Positions 44,113 to 58,800 of a DNA stretch of 64,000 bases are shown one piece after another. The notes under the pieces are model-generated. The model saw only the letters and a program-made list of their open reading frames with translations, had not been told where the DNA came from and did no database searches. Origin of the DNA: Orychophragmus violaceus (taxonomy: Eukaryota; Streptophyta; Magnoliopsida; Brassicales; Brassicaceae); the NCBI GenBank assembly GCA_030180135.1, contig CM058231.1, positions 29,019,034 to 29,083,033 of the forward strand, read 5' to 3'. The stretch's first letter is position 1, and each line of letters begins with the position of its first letter. The position numbers and the translations under genes were made by a program.

Positions 44113-45729
44113 TGTAACACCCATCTCCCGGTGAACCGCAGAGGCGGCATTAGGGCACCCGTTGAACCGGAACGGTCCAACCGGCTGCCTTCTCAATCTG
44201 GTCCCAGGAACCCGCACGCTTTCTTCGATTCAAATCCACCAATAACATCAATCGATCGTCAATCCTGCATCCGGACCTGCGAGGGAAAAAGGAGGGAAAA
44301 GGAAAAGGAGGCCTGAGTAATTGTTTCAAACGCAATTACCCAATGAGGGCGAACTAAGGAATCCGCGATCCCGGCTTACGCCATACAACTACGAAACAAG
44401 TTCTAAGCTAATATCACCTTGCACGCAATGCCCGAAGGCACATTACAATCAAGCTACGAAATAACTACCTGTCTATGGTTGCGGACTAGGGCTGCCTTCC
44501 CCTAATCCCACCCACGGACCGACCATTACGCCCTTTCCACAGCAAACAAACGGCTCGCGAACCTTTGAACCACAACACACCACCACGGAGGGCTCGCCAG
44601 GACCCTCCTCCGACGATCAAGGACAATCACGGAACGAACCTCGTACCTTGTCATGTCAATCAATTTCTACTGCAACCAAATCCACACAAGCCATCACACA
44701 CAAGCAACATTTTCGGTTTAAGTGATAACCTATCCATTCTACGTTCAACAATCAATCACATATTGCACATTACCAAACCTATACTAAATAGGAAAGAAAA
44801 CATTAACGAAGGACTTGTGTCCGGAATTGAAATGGAATAAGAAAGGGACCGATCCTCACCTTGGCCAAAGAAAAGAAAAAACGGTAATTTAGAAGCTCCA
44901 TTAGCCCGAACGGACATCAGATCTGGAAAGAGGACGAGAAATCGAGTGAGATGAGCTTTTGATTCTCTTAAATCGGGCTTAGGATGAGCTAGATATGATC
45001 GATTGAAAATACCCAGTTCAAAAAAGCTTAACCGATCTAAACCTGAAATTTAAATTTAAATCGAAATTGGGAAAACCGAACCGGTTAACCTAAACCGGAC
45101 CGTTCAACGGTCAACGGCCAAGCCGACCTGGTCAACGGTCAATGACTTGGTCAACTAAATCGACTCGGTCGCCGGCCGAGTTGACTCGATGGCGGTCCGG
45201 CGGCGGCTCCGGTGGTCGGCAGCGGCGGAGCTCCGGCGACAGGCGGCGGCGGCTTCCGGCGGAGGGCGGCAGCGCGTGGCTCCGGCAGCGGCGGCGAGTG
45301 GAGAACCGGCGGATTTTCCTCTGGCGAGTGCGGGCGCGTCCGGGCAGCTATGGAGGTGCGGTTTGCGGCTACGACTTTGTCTCGTCGAGAGGAACGCGAT
45401 GATGGTCTTGGATTTCTCTGATTACTCACAGTCAGAAAGATACGATGCTTTTAGTGTTCGGGTTGAAGGAAATCAGATCTGGACCGGATCTCTTTAGACT
45501 TTACACGATGGAGAAGCACAGATCTACCTTCTGGAGGCTGAGGCTGCGGCAGAACAGGAACAGGGCTTCGCCGGGGATCTCTTCTTCTTGGTTTCTCTAA
45601 AGGAGGTGGCTCCTATTTATAAGAGAAATGCTAGGGTTTTGGGAAGGAAAATGGCTTTTGGGTTTGGGCTTTTGGGCTTTCCTCTTCTTTTAGAAAATTT
45701 TTAAAATGGGTCTGGCCAGGGCCATTACA
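44113..45729 (-). repeat. Gypsy-like LTR 2
   Basis: 1617 bp, complete: TGTAACACCC...GGCCATTACA on the plus strand. GC-rich CGG segment near 45190-45310. Confidence 0.9.
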
Positions 45730-47545
45730 AATTCTCTCCCCCTTAAAAGAATTTGTCCTGAATTCGGTGGCGAGGGGTCTCCATTGCAACTTCTTACCAG
45801 TAGCCCTCCACAACTTCGCTGAACCCGAAACTGAACTTGATTGCTTGCCCGTTTAAAAATATCTTATCCTTGAATCCTGAAGACTGCTTCTCCCCCCCCC
45901 CTTATTTCAAACCACGCTTTGGAGTGTCCTTCTCCTTCGTGTCAATCCCTTAGCAGCTCCCAGAATGCAACACAAAACGCCACATGCTACCGCCCATGTC
46001 CATTAGGGTCGGTCTCCAATGTTAAGAAGCAACACTCATTCCTCGAGTGGTTCTAATACCTGAATGATATGCTCTGCTTCAAATCAGTTCTCCTCAACGG
46101 TTTCCATTACCGTGCCATAGTGCATCATCCACTTCCAAATGGATTCCTTTCGACGGTTTCCATTCCCGTACACCATGGTGTTGACTTTTGCACAAACCAT
46201 CATCTTTGCTTTTCCTTGGTGAACGATGAGGTTAACCATGTCCATTATGGCTACCTAACTGATGGGGAACGACCCACTTAACTCTTGATATGCTCCCATG
46301 CCACGCTTCCGCTGCGCACTCTGATTTCCAAACCAGCTTCCAATCCGACTTCCAGCTTAAGGTTTCTTACCTTGTGATCCAGCTGTGGTGCTTTCCGAAA
46401 ACCATCCTTTGGGTTTCCTTCCCCTTTAAACTTGCTCTCCTTTGTTATTCCTTGCAGCTTCTTGCCAATCCTTCATGGTGTTTTCCTAACACTCTTCCGT
46501 TGGATTTTCATTTCCAATAACTAGCTTTGTCCTCTTGCATTAACCAGGATCCCAACTTTCTAGGCAATTCCCAATGCCCAGCTCCGCCTCCCCAAACGAT
46601 TTTGCGATCTCTTTTCCTTTTTTAAGAGCTCCATTATCTGCTTCAGTAATCCACAAAGACTCCAAGGCAGACCGTTTCCTTTCTGGTCTTATCGTTGAAT
46701 CTCGAGCCCGCCATACCACAAATATCTTCTCCAGCTTCCAGCTTGATCAGACTTCAAACGAGCGGTCCATAACTCATCGAAGTTGAAGTCACAAATCTGA
46801 TTCTAAGATTTTTATACTTGTAAGAGATTTGGATAGCCTCCTGCTGCTCCTTTTGATCCAAGCAACTCAAGAAACTCCTGATACATAATCCTGTCGGAAC
46901 ACCGGCACTTCCAAATGGCCTCCTTGCAATCCGGTCTTTCCTTCGACCTCTTGCAGCCCCTGTAGCACTACTTGCAATCCGATCTTTCCATCGACCTCTT
47001 TCAGCTCCTGTAGCACTCCTTACAATCCTGTCTTTCCATCGACCTCTTGCATCTCCTGTATCACTTCTTGCAGCTTCTACAACGCCTCTAGCAACACTTC
47101 CGCATTAGCCTCTCGCTTGATCGTCTCCACATCCTTATCGCCTTAGCACACTTGGTTGAACAACACACTGAACATACGATGACCCCAACACACACCCCAG
47201 TAGTACCGACTACCTGTAGGCGCACACCACAACATACATCCCAACATACACCTCAACGGCACACATTACGACATACACCTCGGCACATATCTTACGGCAG
47301 TAGCACCACTGAGGTTTGACGACACTGACCCCAACCTGCAAGCAAAAATTCTATCTAGACTAGGACCGGTGTGGAGAATAATCAAGGATATAACTGGTGC
47401 TTGAAAAGACCTTTCGCAAAGTAACCATTTTATAAACTTTCGCAAACGCTTTTGAAAATTTTGAAAACATAGATTTGGGAAAACAACGAAAGCTGATCCC
47501 CCAGGACGACACTGGGGGACCTTAACCCATGCTCTGATACCAAAT
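45730..47545 (-). other. Gypsy-like internal region 2 (non-coding)
   Basis: Near-identical to internal region 1. Purine tract about 45732-45743, primer site 47531-47542. The 54-bp units are at about 46916-47060. Confidence 0.8.
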
Positions 47546-49117
47546 TGTAACACCCATCTCCCGGTGAACCGCAGAGGCGGCATTAGGGCACCCGTTGAAC
47601 CGGAACGGTCCAACCGGCTGCCTTCTCAATCTGGTCCCAGGAACCCGCACGCTTTCTTCGATTCAAATCCACCAATAACATCAATCGATCGTCAATCCTG
47701 CATACGGACCTGCGAGGGAAAAAGGAGGGAAAAGGAAAAGGAGGCCTGAGTAATTGTTTCAAACGCAATTACCCAATGAGGGCGGACTAAGGAATCCGCA
47801 ATCCCGGCTTACGCCATACAACTACGAAACAAGTTCTAAGCTAATATCACCTTACACGCAATGCCCGAAGGCACATTACAATCAACCTACGAAATAACTA
47901 CCTGTCTATGGTTGCGGACTAGGGCTGCCTTCCCCTAATCCCACCCACGGACCGGCCATTACGCCCTTTCCACATCAAACAAACGGCTCGCGAACCTTCG
48001 AACCACAACACACCACCACAGAGGGCTCGTCAGGACCCTCCTCCGACGATCAAGGACAATCACGGAACGAACCTCGTACCTTGTCCTGTCAATCAATTTC
48101 TACCGCAACCTAATCCACACAAGCCATCACACACAAGCAACATTTTCGGTTTAAGTGATAACCTATCCATTCTACGTTCAACAATCAATCACATAGCGCA
48201 CATTACCAAACCTATACTAAATAGGAAAGACAACATTAACGAAGGACTTGTGTCCGGAATTGAAATGGAATAAGAAAGGGTCAAAACCGATCCTCACCTT
48301 GGCCAAAGAAAGGGGAAAACGGTAATTTAGAAGCTCCATTATCCCGAACGGACATCAGATCTGGAAAGAGGATGAGAAATCGAGTGAGATGAGCTTTTGA
48401 TTCGCTTAAATCGTGCTTAGGATGAGCTAGATATGATCGATTGAAAATACCCAGTTCAAACAAGCTTAACCGATTTAAACCTGAAATTTAAATTAAAATC
48501 GAAATTGGGAAAACCGAACCGGTTAACCTAAACCGGACCTGGTCAACGGTCAACGGTCAACCTGACCCGGTCAACGGTCAACGACTCGGTCAACTAAGTC
48601 GACTCGGTCGCCAGCCGAGTTGACTCGATGGCGGTCCCGCGGCGGCTCCGGTGGTCGGCAGCGGCGGAGCTCCGGCGACAGGCGGCGGCTTCCGGCAGAG
48701 GGCGGCAGCGCGTGGCTCCGGCAGCGGCGGCGCGTGGAGAACCGGCAGATTTTCCTCTAGCGAGTGCGGGCGCGTCCGAGCAGCTATGGAAGTGCGGTTT
48801 GCGGCTACGACTTCGTCTCGTCGAGAGATACGAGGCTTTTATTGATCGGGTTGAAGGAAATTAGATCAGGACCGGATCTCTTTAGACTCTACACGATGGA
48901 GAAGCACAGATCTACCTTCTGGAGGTTGAGGCTGCGGCGGAACAGGAACAGAGCTTCGCCGGGGATCTCTTCTTCTTGGTTTCTCTAAAGGAGGTGGCTC
49001 CCATTTATAGAAGAAATGCTAGGGTTTATGGAAGGAAAATGGCTTTTGGGTTTGGGCTTTTGGGCTTTCCTCTTCTTTTAGAATTTTTTTAAAATGGGTC
49101 TGGCCAGGGCCATTACA
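47546..49117 (-). repeat. Gypsy-like LTR 3
   Basis: 1572 bp, complete ends; small deletions in the CGG segment relative to LTR 2 and a changed TATA box. Confidence 0.9.
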
Positions 49118-50935
49118 AATTCTCTCCCCCTTAAAAGAATTCGTCCTGAATTCGGTGGCGAGGGGTCTCCATTGCAACTTCTTACCAGTAGCCCTCCACA
49201 ACTTCGCTGAACCCGAAACTGAACTTGATTGCTTGCCCGTTTAAAAATATCTTATCCTTGAATCCTGAAGACTGCTTCTCCCCCCCCCCCCCTTATTTCA
49301 AACCACGCTTTGGAGTGTCCTTCTCCTTCGTGTCAATCCCTTAGCAGCTCCTAGAATACAACACAAAATGCCACATGCTACCGCCCATGTCCATTAGGGC
49401 CGGTCTCCAATGTTAAGAAGCAACACTCATTCCTCGAGTGGTTCTAATATCTGAATGATATGCTCTGCTTCAAATCAGTTCTCCTCAACGGTTTTCATTA
49501 CCGTGCCATAGTGCATCATCCACTTCCAAATGGATTCCTTTCGACGGTTTCCATTCCCGTACACCATGGTGTTGACTTTCACACAAACCATCATCTTTGC
49601 TTTTCCTTGGTGAACGATGAGGTTAACCATGTCCATTATGGCTACCTGACTGATGGGGAACGACCCACTTAACTCCTGATATGCTCCCATGCCACGCTTC
49701 CGCTGCGGACTCTGATTTCCAAACCAGCTTCCAGTCCGACTTCCAGCATAAGGTTTCTTACCTTGTGATCCAGCTGTGGTGCTTTCCGAAAACCATCCTT
49801 TGGGTTTCCTTCCCCTTTAAACTTGCTCTCCTTTGTTATTCCTTGCAGCTTCTTGCCAATCCTTCATAGTGTTTTCCTAACACTCTTCCGTTGGATTTTC
49901 ATTTCCAATAACCAGCTTTGTCCTCTTGCATTAACCAGGATCCCAACTTTCTAGGCAATTCCCAATGCCCAGCTCCGCCTCCCCAAACGCTTTTGCGATC
50001 TCTTTTCCTTTTTTAAGAGCTCCATTATCTGCTTCAGTAATCCACAAAGACTCCAAGGCAGACCGTTTCCTTTCTGGTCTTATCGTTGAATCTCGAGCCC
50101 GCCATACCACAAATATCTTCTCCAGCTTCCAGCTTGATCAGACTTCAAACGAGCGGTCCATAACTCATCGAAGTTGAAGTCACAAATCTGATTCTAAGAT
50201 TCCATACTTGTAAGAGATTTGGATAGCCTCCTGCTGCTCCTTTTGATCCAAGCAACTCAAGAAACTCCTGATACATAATCCAGTCGGAACACCGCCACTT
50301 CCAAATGGCCTCCTTGCAATCCGGTCTTTCCTTCGACCTCTTGCAGCCCCTGTAGCACTCCTTGCAATCCGATCTTTCCATCGACCTCTTGCAGCTCTTG
50401 TAGCACTCCTTACAATCCGGTCTTTCCATCGACCTCTTGCATCTCCTGTAGCACTTCTTGCAGCTTCTACAACGCCTCTAGCAACACTTCCGCATTAGCC
50501 TCTCGCTTGATCGTCTCCACATCCTTATCGCCTTAGCACACTTGGTTGAACAACACACTGAACATACGATGACCCCAACACACACACCAGTAGTACCGAC
50601 TACCTGTAGGCGTACACCACAACATACATCCCAACATACACCTCAACGGCACACATTACGACATACACCTCGGCACATATCTTACGGCAGTAGCACCACT
50701 GAGGTTTGACGACACTGACCCCAACCTGCAAGCAAAAATTCTATCTAGACTAGGACCGGTGTGGAGAATAATCAAGGATATAACTGGTGCTTGAAAAGAC
50801 CTTTCGCAAAGTAACCATTTTATAAACTTTCGCAAACGCTTTTGAAAAATTTGAAAACATAGATTTGGGAAAACAACGAAAGCTGATCCCCCAGGACGGC
50901 ACTGGGGGACCTTATACCAGGCTATGATAAGAAAT
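49118..50935 (-). other. Gypsy-like internal region 3 (non-coding)
   Basis: Same content as regions 1 and 2. The primer site next to LTR 4 is damaged (plus strand GCTATGATAAGA at 50921-50932 instead of GCTCTGATACCA). The minus-strand Cys-rich repeat frame here is the longest copy (50429-50145, 94 codons). Confidence 0.75.
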
Positions 50936-51979
50936 TGTAACACCCGTCTCCCGGCGAACCGGAGAGGCGCCATTAGGGCACCCGTTGAACCGGAACGGTC
51001 CAACCGGTTGCCTTCTCAATCTGGTCCCAGGAACCCACGCGCTTTCTTCAATTCAAATCCACCAATAACATCGATCGATCACCTGCGAGGGAAAAAGGAG
51101 GGAAAAGGAAAAGGAGGACTGAGTAATTGTTTCAAACGCAATTACCCAATGAGGGCGGACTAAGGAATCCGCAATCCCGGCTTACACCATACAACTACGA
51201 AACAAGTTCTAAGCTAATATCACCTTACACGCAATGCCCGAAGGCACATTACAATCAACCTACGAAATAACTACCTGTCTATGGTTGCGGACTAGGGCTG
51301 CCTTCCCCTAATCCCACCCACGGACCGGCCATTACGCCCTTTCCACATCAAACAAACGGCTCGCGAACCTTCGAACCACAACACACCACCACAGAGGGCT
51401 CGTCAGGACCCTCCTCCGACGATCAAGGACAATCACGGAACGAACCTCGTACCTTGTCCTGTCAATCAATTTCTACCGCAACCTAATCTACACAAGCCAT
51501 CACACACAAGCAACATTTTTGGTTTAAGTGATAACCTATCCATTCTACATTCAACAATCAATCACATAGCGCGCATTACCAAACCTATACTACCTAGGAA
51601 AGACAACATTAACGAAGGACTTGTGTTCGGAATTGAAATGGAATAAGCAAGGGTCAAAACCGATCCTCACCTTGGACAAAGAAAGGAAAAACGGTAATTT
51701 AGAAGCTCCATTAGCCCGAACGGACATCAGATCTGGAAAGAGGATGAGAAATCGAGTGAGATGGGTTTTTGATTCACTTAAATCGGGCTTAGGATGACGT
51801 AGATATGATCGATTGAAAATACCCAGTTCAAACAAGCTTAACCGATCTAAACCGGAAATTGAAATTAAAATCGAAATTGGGAAAACCGAACCGGTTAACC
51901 TAAACCGGACCCAGTCAACCTGACCCGGTCAATAGTCAACGACCAGGTCAACTAAGTTGACTCGGTCGCCGGCCGAGTT
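50936..51979 (-). repeat. Gypsy-like LTR 4, left part
   Basis: Starts TGTAACACCC and is cut at GAGTT (51975-51979) by the LARD-type element; resumes at 60384. The two parts together measure 1583 bp, a full LTR. 28 bp (GTCAATCCTGC region) are missing near 51080. Confidence 0.9.
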
Positions 51980-52833
51980 TGAAAACGCATATTGTGGCTA
52001 TATCTATGTGTTTGTGTATGTATGAGCATAAAGTAAATAACACATAGAGTTTTTTATCGAGGTTCGGTTGCCCTACATCCCCGGGACCTAGTCCAGAACA
52101 AATCCACTAGAACAAGATGCAATTACAATTGCTATGATATCCAACACAACAGTGCCTATCATTCTTTTCTAGATGAATCACTATGGAACGGTACCTCTAC
52201 AAAGTCTACCGTCGATTACAATCGATACAACTCCATCTACCCGATGTGATTGTACTCCATAGCTGAAACCACCAGTAGATCTACTAATCTACAAGGTGGG
52301 GCGACGCCACACACACCTGTGTGCATCTCTCCATAAAACCCTAGACGCGCAACCATACACGTCGCTGTCTCTTGGTTTATATAGTCAAGGGTCAAAACCC
52401 TAATCATCCATAAGCCCATGTGATTTTTCCATCTTCTGGGCTTCTTAACTCACGTGGCTATGTTTCCTAAAACAAAGGAAACTCCACCAATAAGGAAATA
52501 ATCATTTATTTCCGTTTTCCCGCTCTTGAGCTACATCCTGAGCTACGTTCTGAGCTACCATCTGTTGTAGCACAAACTACCTCAGGAACTGTATCAAGAG
52601 CCGCCTCATCATCTGTGTCAGTTCTGCTAGCACAAACTGCCACAACCATCCGTCGACTTTGTCTTAGCCTTTGTATCACGTACAACATGAATCATCTCTA
52701 TCTTTGTACCTTCTCTTATTCGACATATGAGAAGTACCACGTTCTACTCAAGCAACTGTGTCACGTTCTGTTTCAGTAGCTGTGTCACGTTCTGTTCCAG
52801 TAGGTTCTCAAACCAGTCACCAATACATCTTCA
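51980..52833 (-). repeat. 3' LTR of the LARD-type element
   Basis: 854 bp. Minus-strand TATA motif CTATATAAACC at 52374-52384. Confidence 0.95.
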
Positions 52834-55800
52834 ATCTATCCCTTGATGACTGAGTTTTAGAACTCAAGCATATCTGACATCTTCATTCTCTCCCTTTTTA
52901 ACTTAGTTTGATACTCAAGCACATTATTCTTCTACTGATAGCACTTTATAATAAAACTCTCCCATGAATTAAACTTGTTTTGCCATCAGAGAACTCTCCC
53001 TGAGTTGAGCTTCTTTTGCATCAGTCTTGTAAAGAACTCTCCCATAAATTAAGCTAGAGAACTCTCCCTGAGTTAAGCTTCTATTGCTTAGAACTCTCCC
53101 TGAGTTAAGCTTCTATTGCTTAGAGCTTGCATTTTAATCAACACACTATCAGAACGAATATCTCAAGACCATTAACACGCCATGTTTTCTCCCCCTGCTT
53201 GTGTGCATAACTAAGTTAAAAACATGTGAGCATTGCACTAAGATAGAAACCATATATTCTCCTTGCATGAATGCTAAAACTTCTGCGTCCAATGGATTTC
53301 TTGAGAGCAGCTCAAAAAAAAATCTTCTTATTCACGAAGACAGCACAAACCAGAACATCTTTTAGAAAGCCATCCACCTTTTCTCTACCAGTGATTCACT
53401 TTAGCATTCTTCAGTGATAACTCTCTTCGCCAAAATTTTGTTACTTTTGTGTTCCTTGATTCATATTTGAGCCTGCTTGATTATCTGAATGGATTTAACC
53501 CTTATGACGGCTCAGATTAATCTATCTTGGTCGAACGCCTCTGTCTCTGTCACAACAAGGCTCTCTTGCTCAGGTTTAGCTTAGTTGCAGCACACCTTCT
53601 TTTTCTGAAATAAAAGAATGCATTCACTGAAGAACTACACCACCAGATTAATAGCCGACAGAGCTGATTCTTGACTCCGTACGAGAAAATCTTGAGTCAC
53701 AAACACCATGAGCTGAAGTCGCCATCACATGAACATTATAAACACCTTGCTTCAGCCTTTTCAAACTTTCTTCAAACAAGAACCTCTTTTCAAATCATGT
53801 CTCAAGACTTCTATTAAGCTTTGCCATCTCAGATCATGTAATTCACAATGAAACTTTCCAACAAGACACAATGTTCATCAAGAATCTCAGCCATTTTATC
53901 AAGTCATGATCATGCTTTGTTTCAACATACCACTCGATTCAGTCGGAAACTTCTTCAATCCTCTCGGAGTATCTATTCTCACTGCCTCGTTTTAACACAC
54001 TTAAATAACCTTGCAACTTTGAGTTCCCTGATGAATTTCTTTTCATTTACCAACAGCAAACAGAATCACGGATCAGGCACAGTTTTTGGTCAAATTTTCA
54101 ACCAGATCTTCATCGTTGACGAGAGACACCCCTCTGGGTCTGTTATTCACGGAGTCGCATAGAATTTTCTACCTCGGATTCGGACAACAAACTCACATAT
54201 GCCTTCTTCTTCTTCAATACAAAGCTAGCTCTATATGGCCAGAATACTCCTGCAAAGATTCAGATCAAAACGATCTTGTTTGACATCTCAAGATCAACTT
54301 CTCATCATACTGGCCACAATATTTTCTGCACAGAACCCTCTCAGAAACTCTTGAATAATTCTCTGACCAGCCGTTAGAATCTAGATCTCACCGTTAAATA
54401 TTCAGCTAGTAGGACCATGAAGCTCTCCACAAATTTTCGATCAGATCAGATTCTATTTTGATCCTTAAACGTTGTCTTGAAAATGCTATCACGGAACTGG
54501 TTTCTGAGTTTCTGAAATTCTGGATGATTCTGGGCCATCTTCTAAATAGAATTGCACACAAAGCTTAACTTCTATTGACAAGTCATCAACTTTCATGCCT
54601 TTCTTGCAGTGAGATCTTGCAACACATACCTTCTTAGTATCTCAAATCGTTTTGGCCTGTCTAGAAACCACCTCACAATACCTCATCTTGAAACAACAAT
54701 TAATGGCTTTTAGTCTGCAGTTTTTTCACAGTTTCTGCTGTTTCTTGACCATAAAGCAATTGACTTAAACTCTGAAATTCGATACTGATTTGAGAACCTT
54801 TTGCTTCTGAGAATTCTTTAACACCAATAATCTCAATATCCACCATTCATCAGTAAGAACATGCTTAGAAATGGTCGAGATCTCACCCTTAGAACTCCTT
54901 GTCAAAACTGTTTATTTTAGCTCTTTCTTATTTCTTCTTCTCTTACCCAATTGTTTTTGACAACATCAGGTCCAATCTACTACTGCTGAACAATGACTTC
55001 AAAGTTTGAATGTCTTTAAAAATGCTTCTAGACGCACATGAAGTGTTGATCCAAAGAAAGTTGGAATAATCAGAATATATATATGCACCAACACTGATGT
55101 CGTTTAGATCTTCTTCTCGAGACAAAATACCAACACTCGCAACCCATCTTACTTCACGGTGAATCTTTGGTCCCACAAATTATTCTCCTGCTTTTCATTG
55201 TAGACTTTCTCGAATGATAAAGCTCAAAACTTTCAAGCTTATACTTGAGCTCATGGCCAGTCTGTATCTTCTCCTCTTAGAAAATACCACAACACTCATA
55301 TCTCCCTTGAATCTACAGTCAATTGTTTCGTTTATATCTTCTTAGAGATTCACCAAATCTCAGCCAACTACGAAACTTATAGACCCTGAAGCTATCTTGT
55401 CCACACTTCCCCATCATCTGCAGTTTATGTAATAAACCCAAAACCTTAACAGATGTCTAAACAATTGATACACAGAGAACTTCCACCTCCTGTTATTTCA
55501 CAAAACCTTGAAACTGCAGGACTCATTGACAAACTCCATTAATGCTTTACTGCCAGCTTGATCTCCATACCTCGATATTGAATGAATTCTCCCTTTGGAT
55601 TAATTCCCATTACCATTCTTGAGTCTTGACAGTATCACAATGTAATCCTTTCAGATTCTCACGGACCAAATACTACTGATTTGTCATCAAAACTCTCAAA
55701 CAGAGTTTTATATTCCCAAGATAACCACTAGCCTGCAATCTTCTTGTGATTAGCATTCCATCCTCAGAAACCTACAGCCTTTCTGATACTCACAAATTAT

Positions 55801-58800
55801 GCTTAAGTAACTCTTAGTTTGTCTCATCTTCCTCCACACCTTTCAGAATAGAGAGCCAAAGATTGATTTGACTTATGATGCACCAAAATCGAATCTAAAC
55901 GTCTTGACCTATGTAATAACCATCATTGCAGTAGATTAGTGCTTGTTTTGCTTCATACGTTCGCTTACTTCGAGTCTCAACAGACTTCCGTCGCAGACCT
56001 TTCTTCCCTTCCAAACAAGAACCGCCGCAGACTCATGTATACGATTCAGAACATGACAGAGTAATCGTTGATTCCTCATCCCCTCATTTGTAAATACAGA
56101 TCTGAACAGAGAAGTCTGTCTTTGGCTCAGTGAGAGACATCTCCTTGAGTGAATCCGTCTCTGCGTCATCCATATTTCTACCATGGTGACTCAGCTTCTG
56201 ATAAATTGCATCTTCTTTCCCTGAATCTTGAGGTGAAGTCCTTGCTAAATCAATTTCCTTAAACAATGGATTAATCTGCAATGTCTCTGTAATTTCCTCC
56301 AATACTCTATTACCTCTTACTCCATTGTAGCCTTGTAACAAGACCGTTTTACAAACGCATTCTTCCGCAAGCTCTTAAGATGTGTACAAATCATCAATCC
56401 TCAGACTCATGTCATCATGAATCCCGAAATGAACCAGTCTCATTTGTTCTCGCTATCATCAATATCTCGATAAGTCCAATTCTCCCAATATTTATCTTGG
56501 AACCTCCCCACACGATTGACTTGAGTGTGATGTTGGCCTGTAATTTGCAAAGCAGAGAATCTACTCAAAGATAACCCAAATCCTCGACGTTCCAACCCGA
56601 TTCGCATCAACATACAAACTCTACAAGCACTTGTTCTTAAGACAGTTCAGCTGCAACATACACAATTGCTTTGTCTTTCAAAACCGGTTCTCCAGAGTCT
56701 CACTTCTTTAAGAGTCTTGTTTTGGTAAAGAACCCATCAAAACTCATTCGCTCACGTGTATAGTGCCCTCACGGTTGTGTTCATCCCCAATACTGCAGAG
56801 ATACTGCATGAGCCAGAGTTGTCGATCTGGTAATCTTTAAGAATGTTGCTCTCATGCAGAAATTCGACGACCTTTGCGCTTCTGTCCTTTTTGTGATCTC
56901 CACTCCATTCATGAACCTCATTTCTATGAGTTCGTTTTGATCATTTTGGAGAACTCTTCCGCTCCTTTTGACCCAATTAGGAAGCGTAGGTCCTCTGCAT
57001 CCAATCATTGACTTTAAGAACATAATCTCCTTCATCAAAATGTTTCTTCTCGAAGTCATTGACAACTCGCTTATATATTTCTCAGTGGACATGATCTTTC
57101 TGAAGCAAGCTGATTTATCTTCAAGGTGTTATGGAGCAACAAACCAGAGCTCTGCAATAGATAGATTTCCCATGCGATTCCTTCTAATTCGAATATATTT
57201 TTTTTCAATTCAAGCGCATGCGACTTCATCAAAAAAAAATCCAGCCGTCTTCCTCTGAAAAACATCTTCCAACTCAAGCTTTGACAGCTTCGTTTTTGAC
57301 AGTGTTGATTGGCACAATATAAAGTTCAACACATTTCTTGAGAACTAGCTCAATTTGAAAAACCGTTGGAACAAGCCCGTAGAATTATCATCTTTTATTC
57401 TCTTTTCAATCCGAGACAACTCCTTTGTCATTTTTCGACTAACTCTCCAACTACTGTCTCCATACCTGATTCATGGAGGTTTGCAATTTACGATATTTTG
57501 TTTCACGGAACTCTCTGGTTGTCATAATAGCATGCGTCTCCAATCTCATAACAGATTTATCTTCTCCAATTCCTTAGTTCTCAAGAATCATCTTGCTGAA
57601 GTGTATTTTTTCTGATAGCGTCACACTCAGACCAAAGCATTACTTACTAGAATATTGAACTTCTGAATTTCTAGAACTTCCAATTGTGCTGTCATCATTT
57701 TTGAACAAACAACCACCATGGATGAACCCTTAACGAACCACAAATGTTCATCGAACCTTCTTCTTCCCTCTAAACGAGATTAAGAGATCATTAAGCCAAT
57801 ACAATCTGACAGAACCTCTGCTATTCTGCTGAGTTATTTATTCACTGTGATAGCAATCCACTTCAGGTTCACCAAAAATTATGCAATTTTCCCTTTCACA
57901 GCGTTGATTACAAGAGCTTTCGAGTTCTTCCAAGTGGTCAGAGATTGCCGTGATCTTCAACTCTTCACCATATCAACTAGAATCAGTAACATGAGTTAAC
58001 AAAAATATGCAATTTTCCATCGCAAACCTCTGATTCTTTTGATCATAATCTTCTAGATTTTCGACATGTTATCATTCAATCCAAGAATTTATTCGTATAA
58101 ACACGACCAACAACATGTCAGCTTCACTTGTGATGCATCAAAGCTGTATGCAACTGTATTTACCTTATACCTCTGATTTTTGAATTCATAACCAAACAAG
58201 AATGGATCATTGTGAATTATCAGTCTTTTCTTTTCTTTCTTCAGACCCAACCTTTCAGAAACTCAAACGGTAAAAACAAATAAGGAGCTTCTCCGACTGT
58301 AAAGAGAAATCCTGAGATATTTTCGATCAACATTCTCTCCCCAACGAGTTATTCGTTGCCTCTCTGATTCACTGAAGCAAGCAATTTCCAGTAATTACTT
58401 CACCATGACTTTGTCTATATTGCAAGAGCTTTTGACTAGAGCAATCAATACAATCATGAGGAAATTAATTCCTCTCTTCTTTTCCACCGTCTAAGGCAAG
58501 CAAAGCTTGGTCGATTAAATCAACCTTCTCTGAATTTTTTGTGTTTGATCTCAACTGACTCGAAACATTAAATTCTAGAGTAATAGTATCCGACACTGCA
58601 GACCCATACTCTCCGAGATGATGATGAATTCCAACTTCTTGAGGCAACATCAAATCCAAAACAAATGCTTCACGACTATTTGTATCTAAGCTACTCAGAG
58701 CGTTAGCTGCTACTTTCTGTTGTAAAATCACAATAAGCTCATCTTTTTCCCTTGTTGTAGTCTCTGAATTAACCTGAAAAAGCAATAAAAGTCTTCTGAT

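Noticed and set aside
43860..44335. Frames starting MDRSGSTGAL and MNRRGGIRAP at LTR ends
   Set aside because: They run across the LTR boundary and primer site on opposite strands; repeated copies reflect the repeated LTR, not a gene.
52506..52688. 60-codon frame present twice (also 60056-60238)
   Set aside because: Part of the 854-bp LTR of the LARD-type element; no domain.
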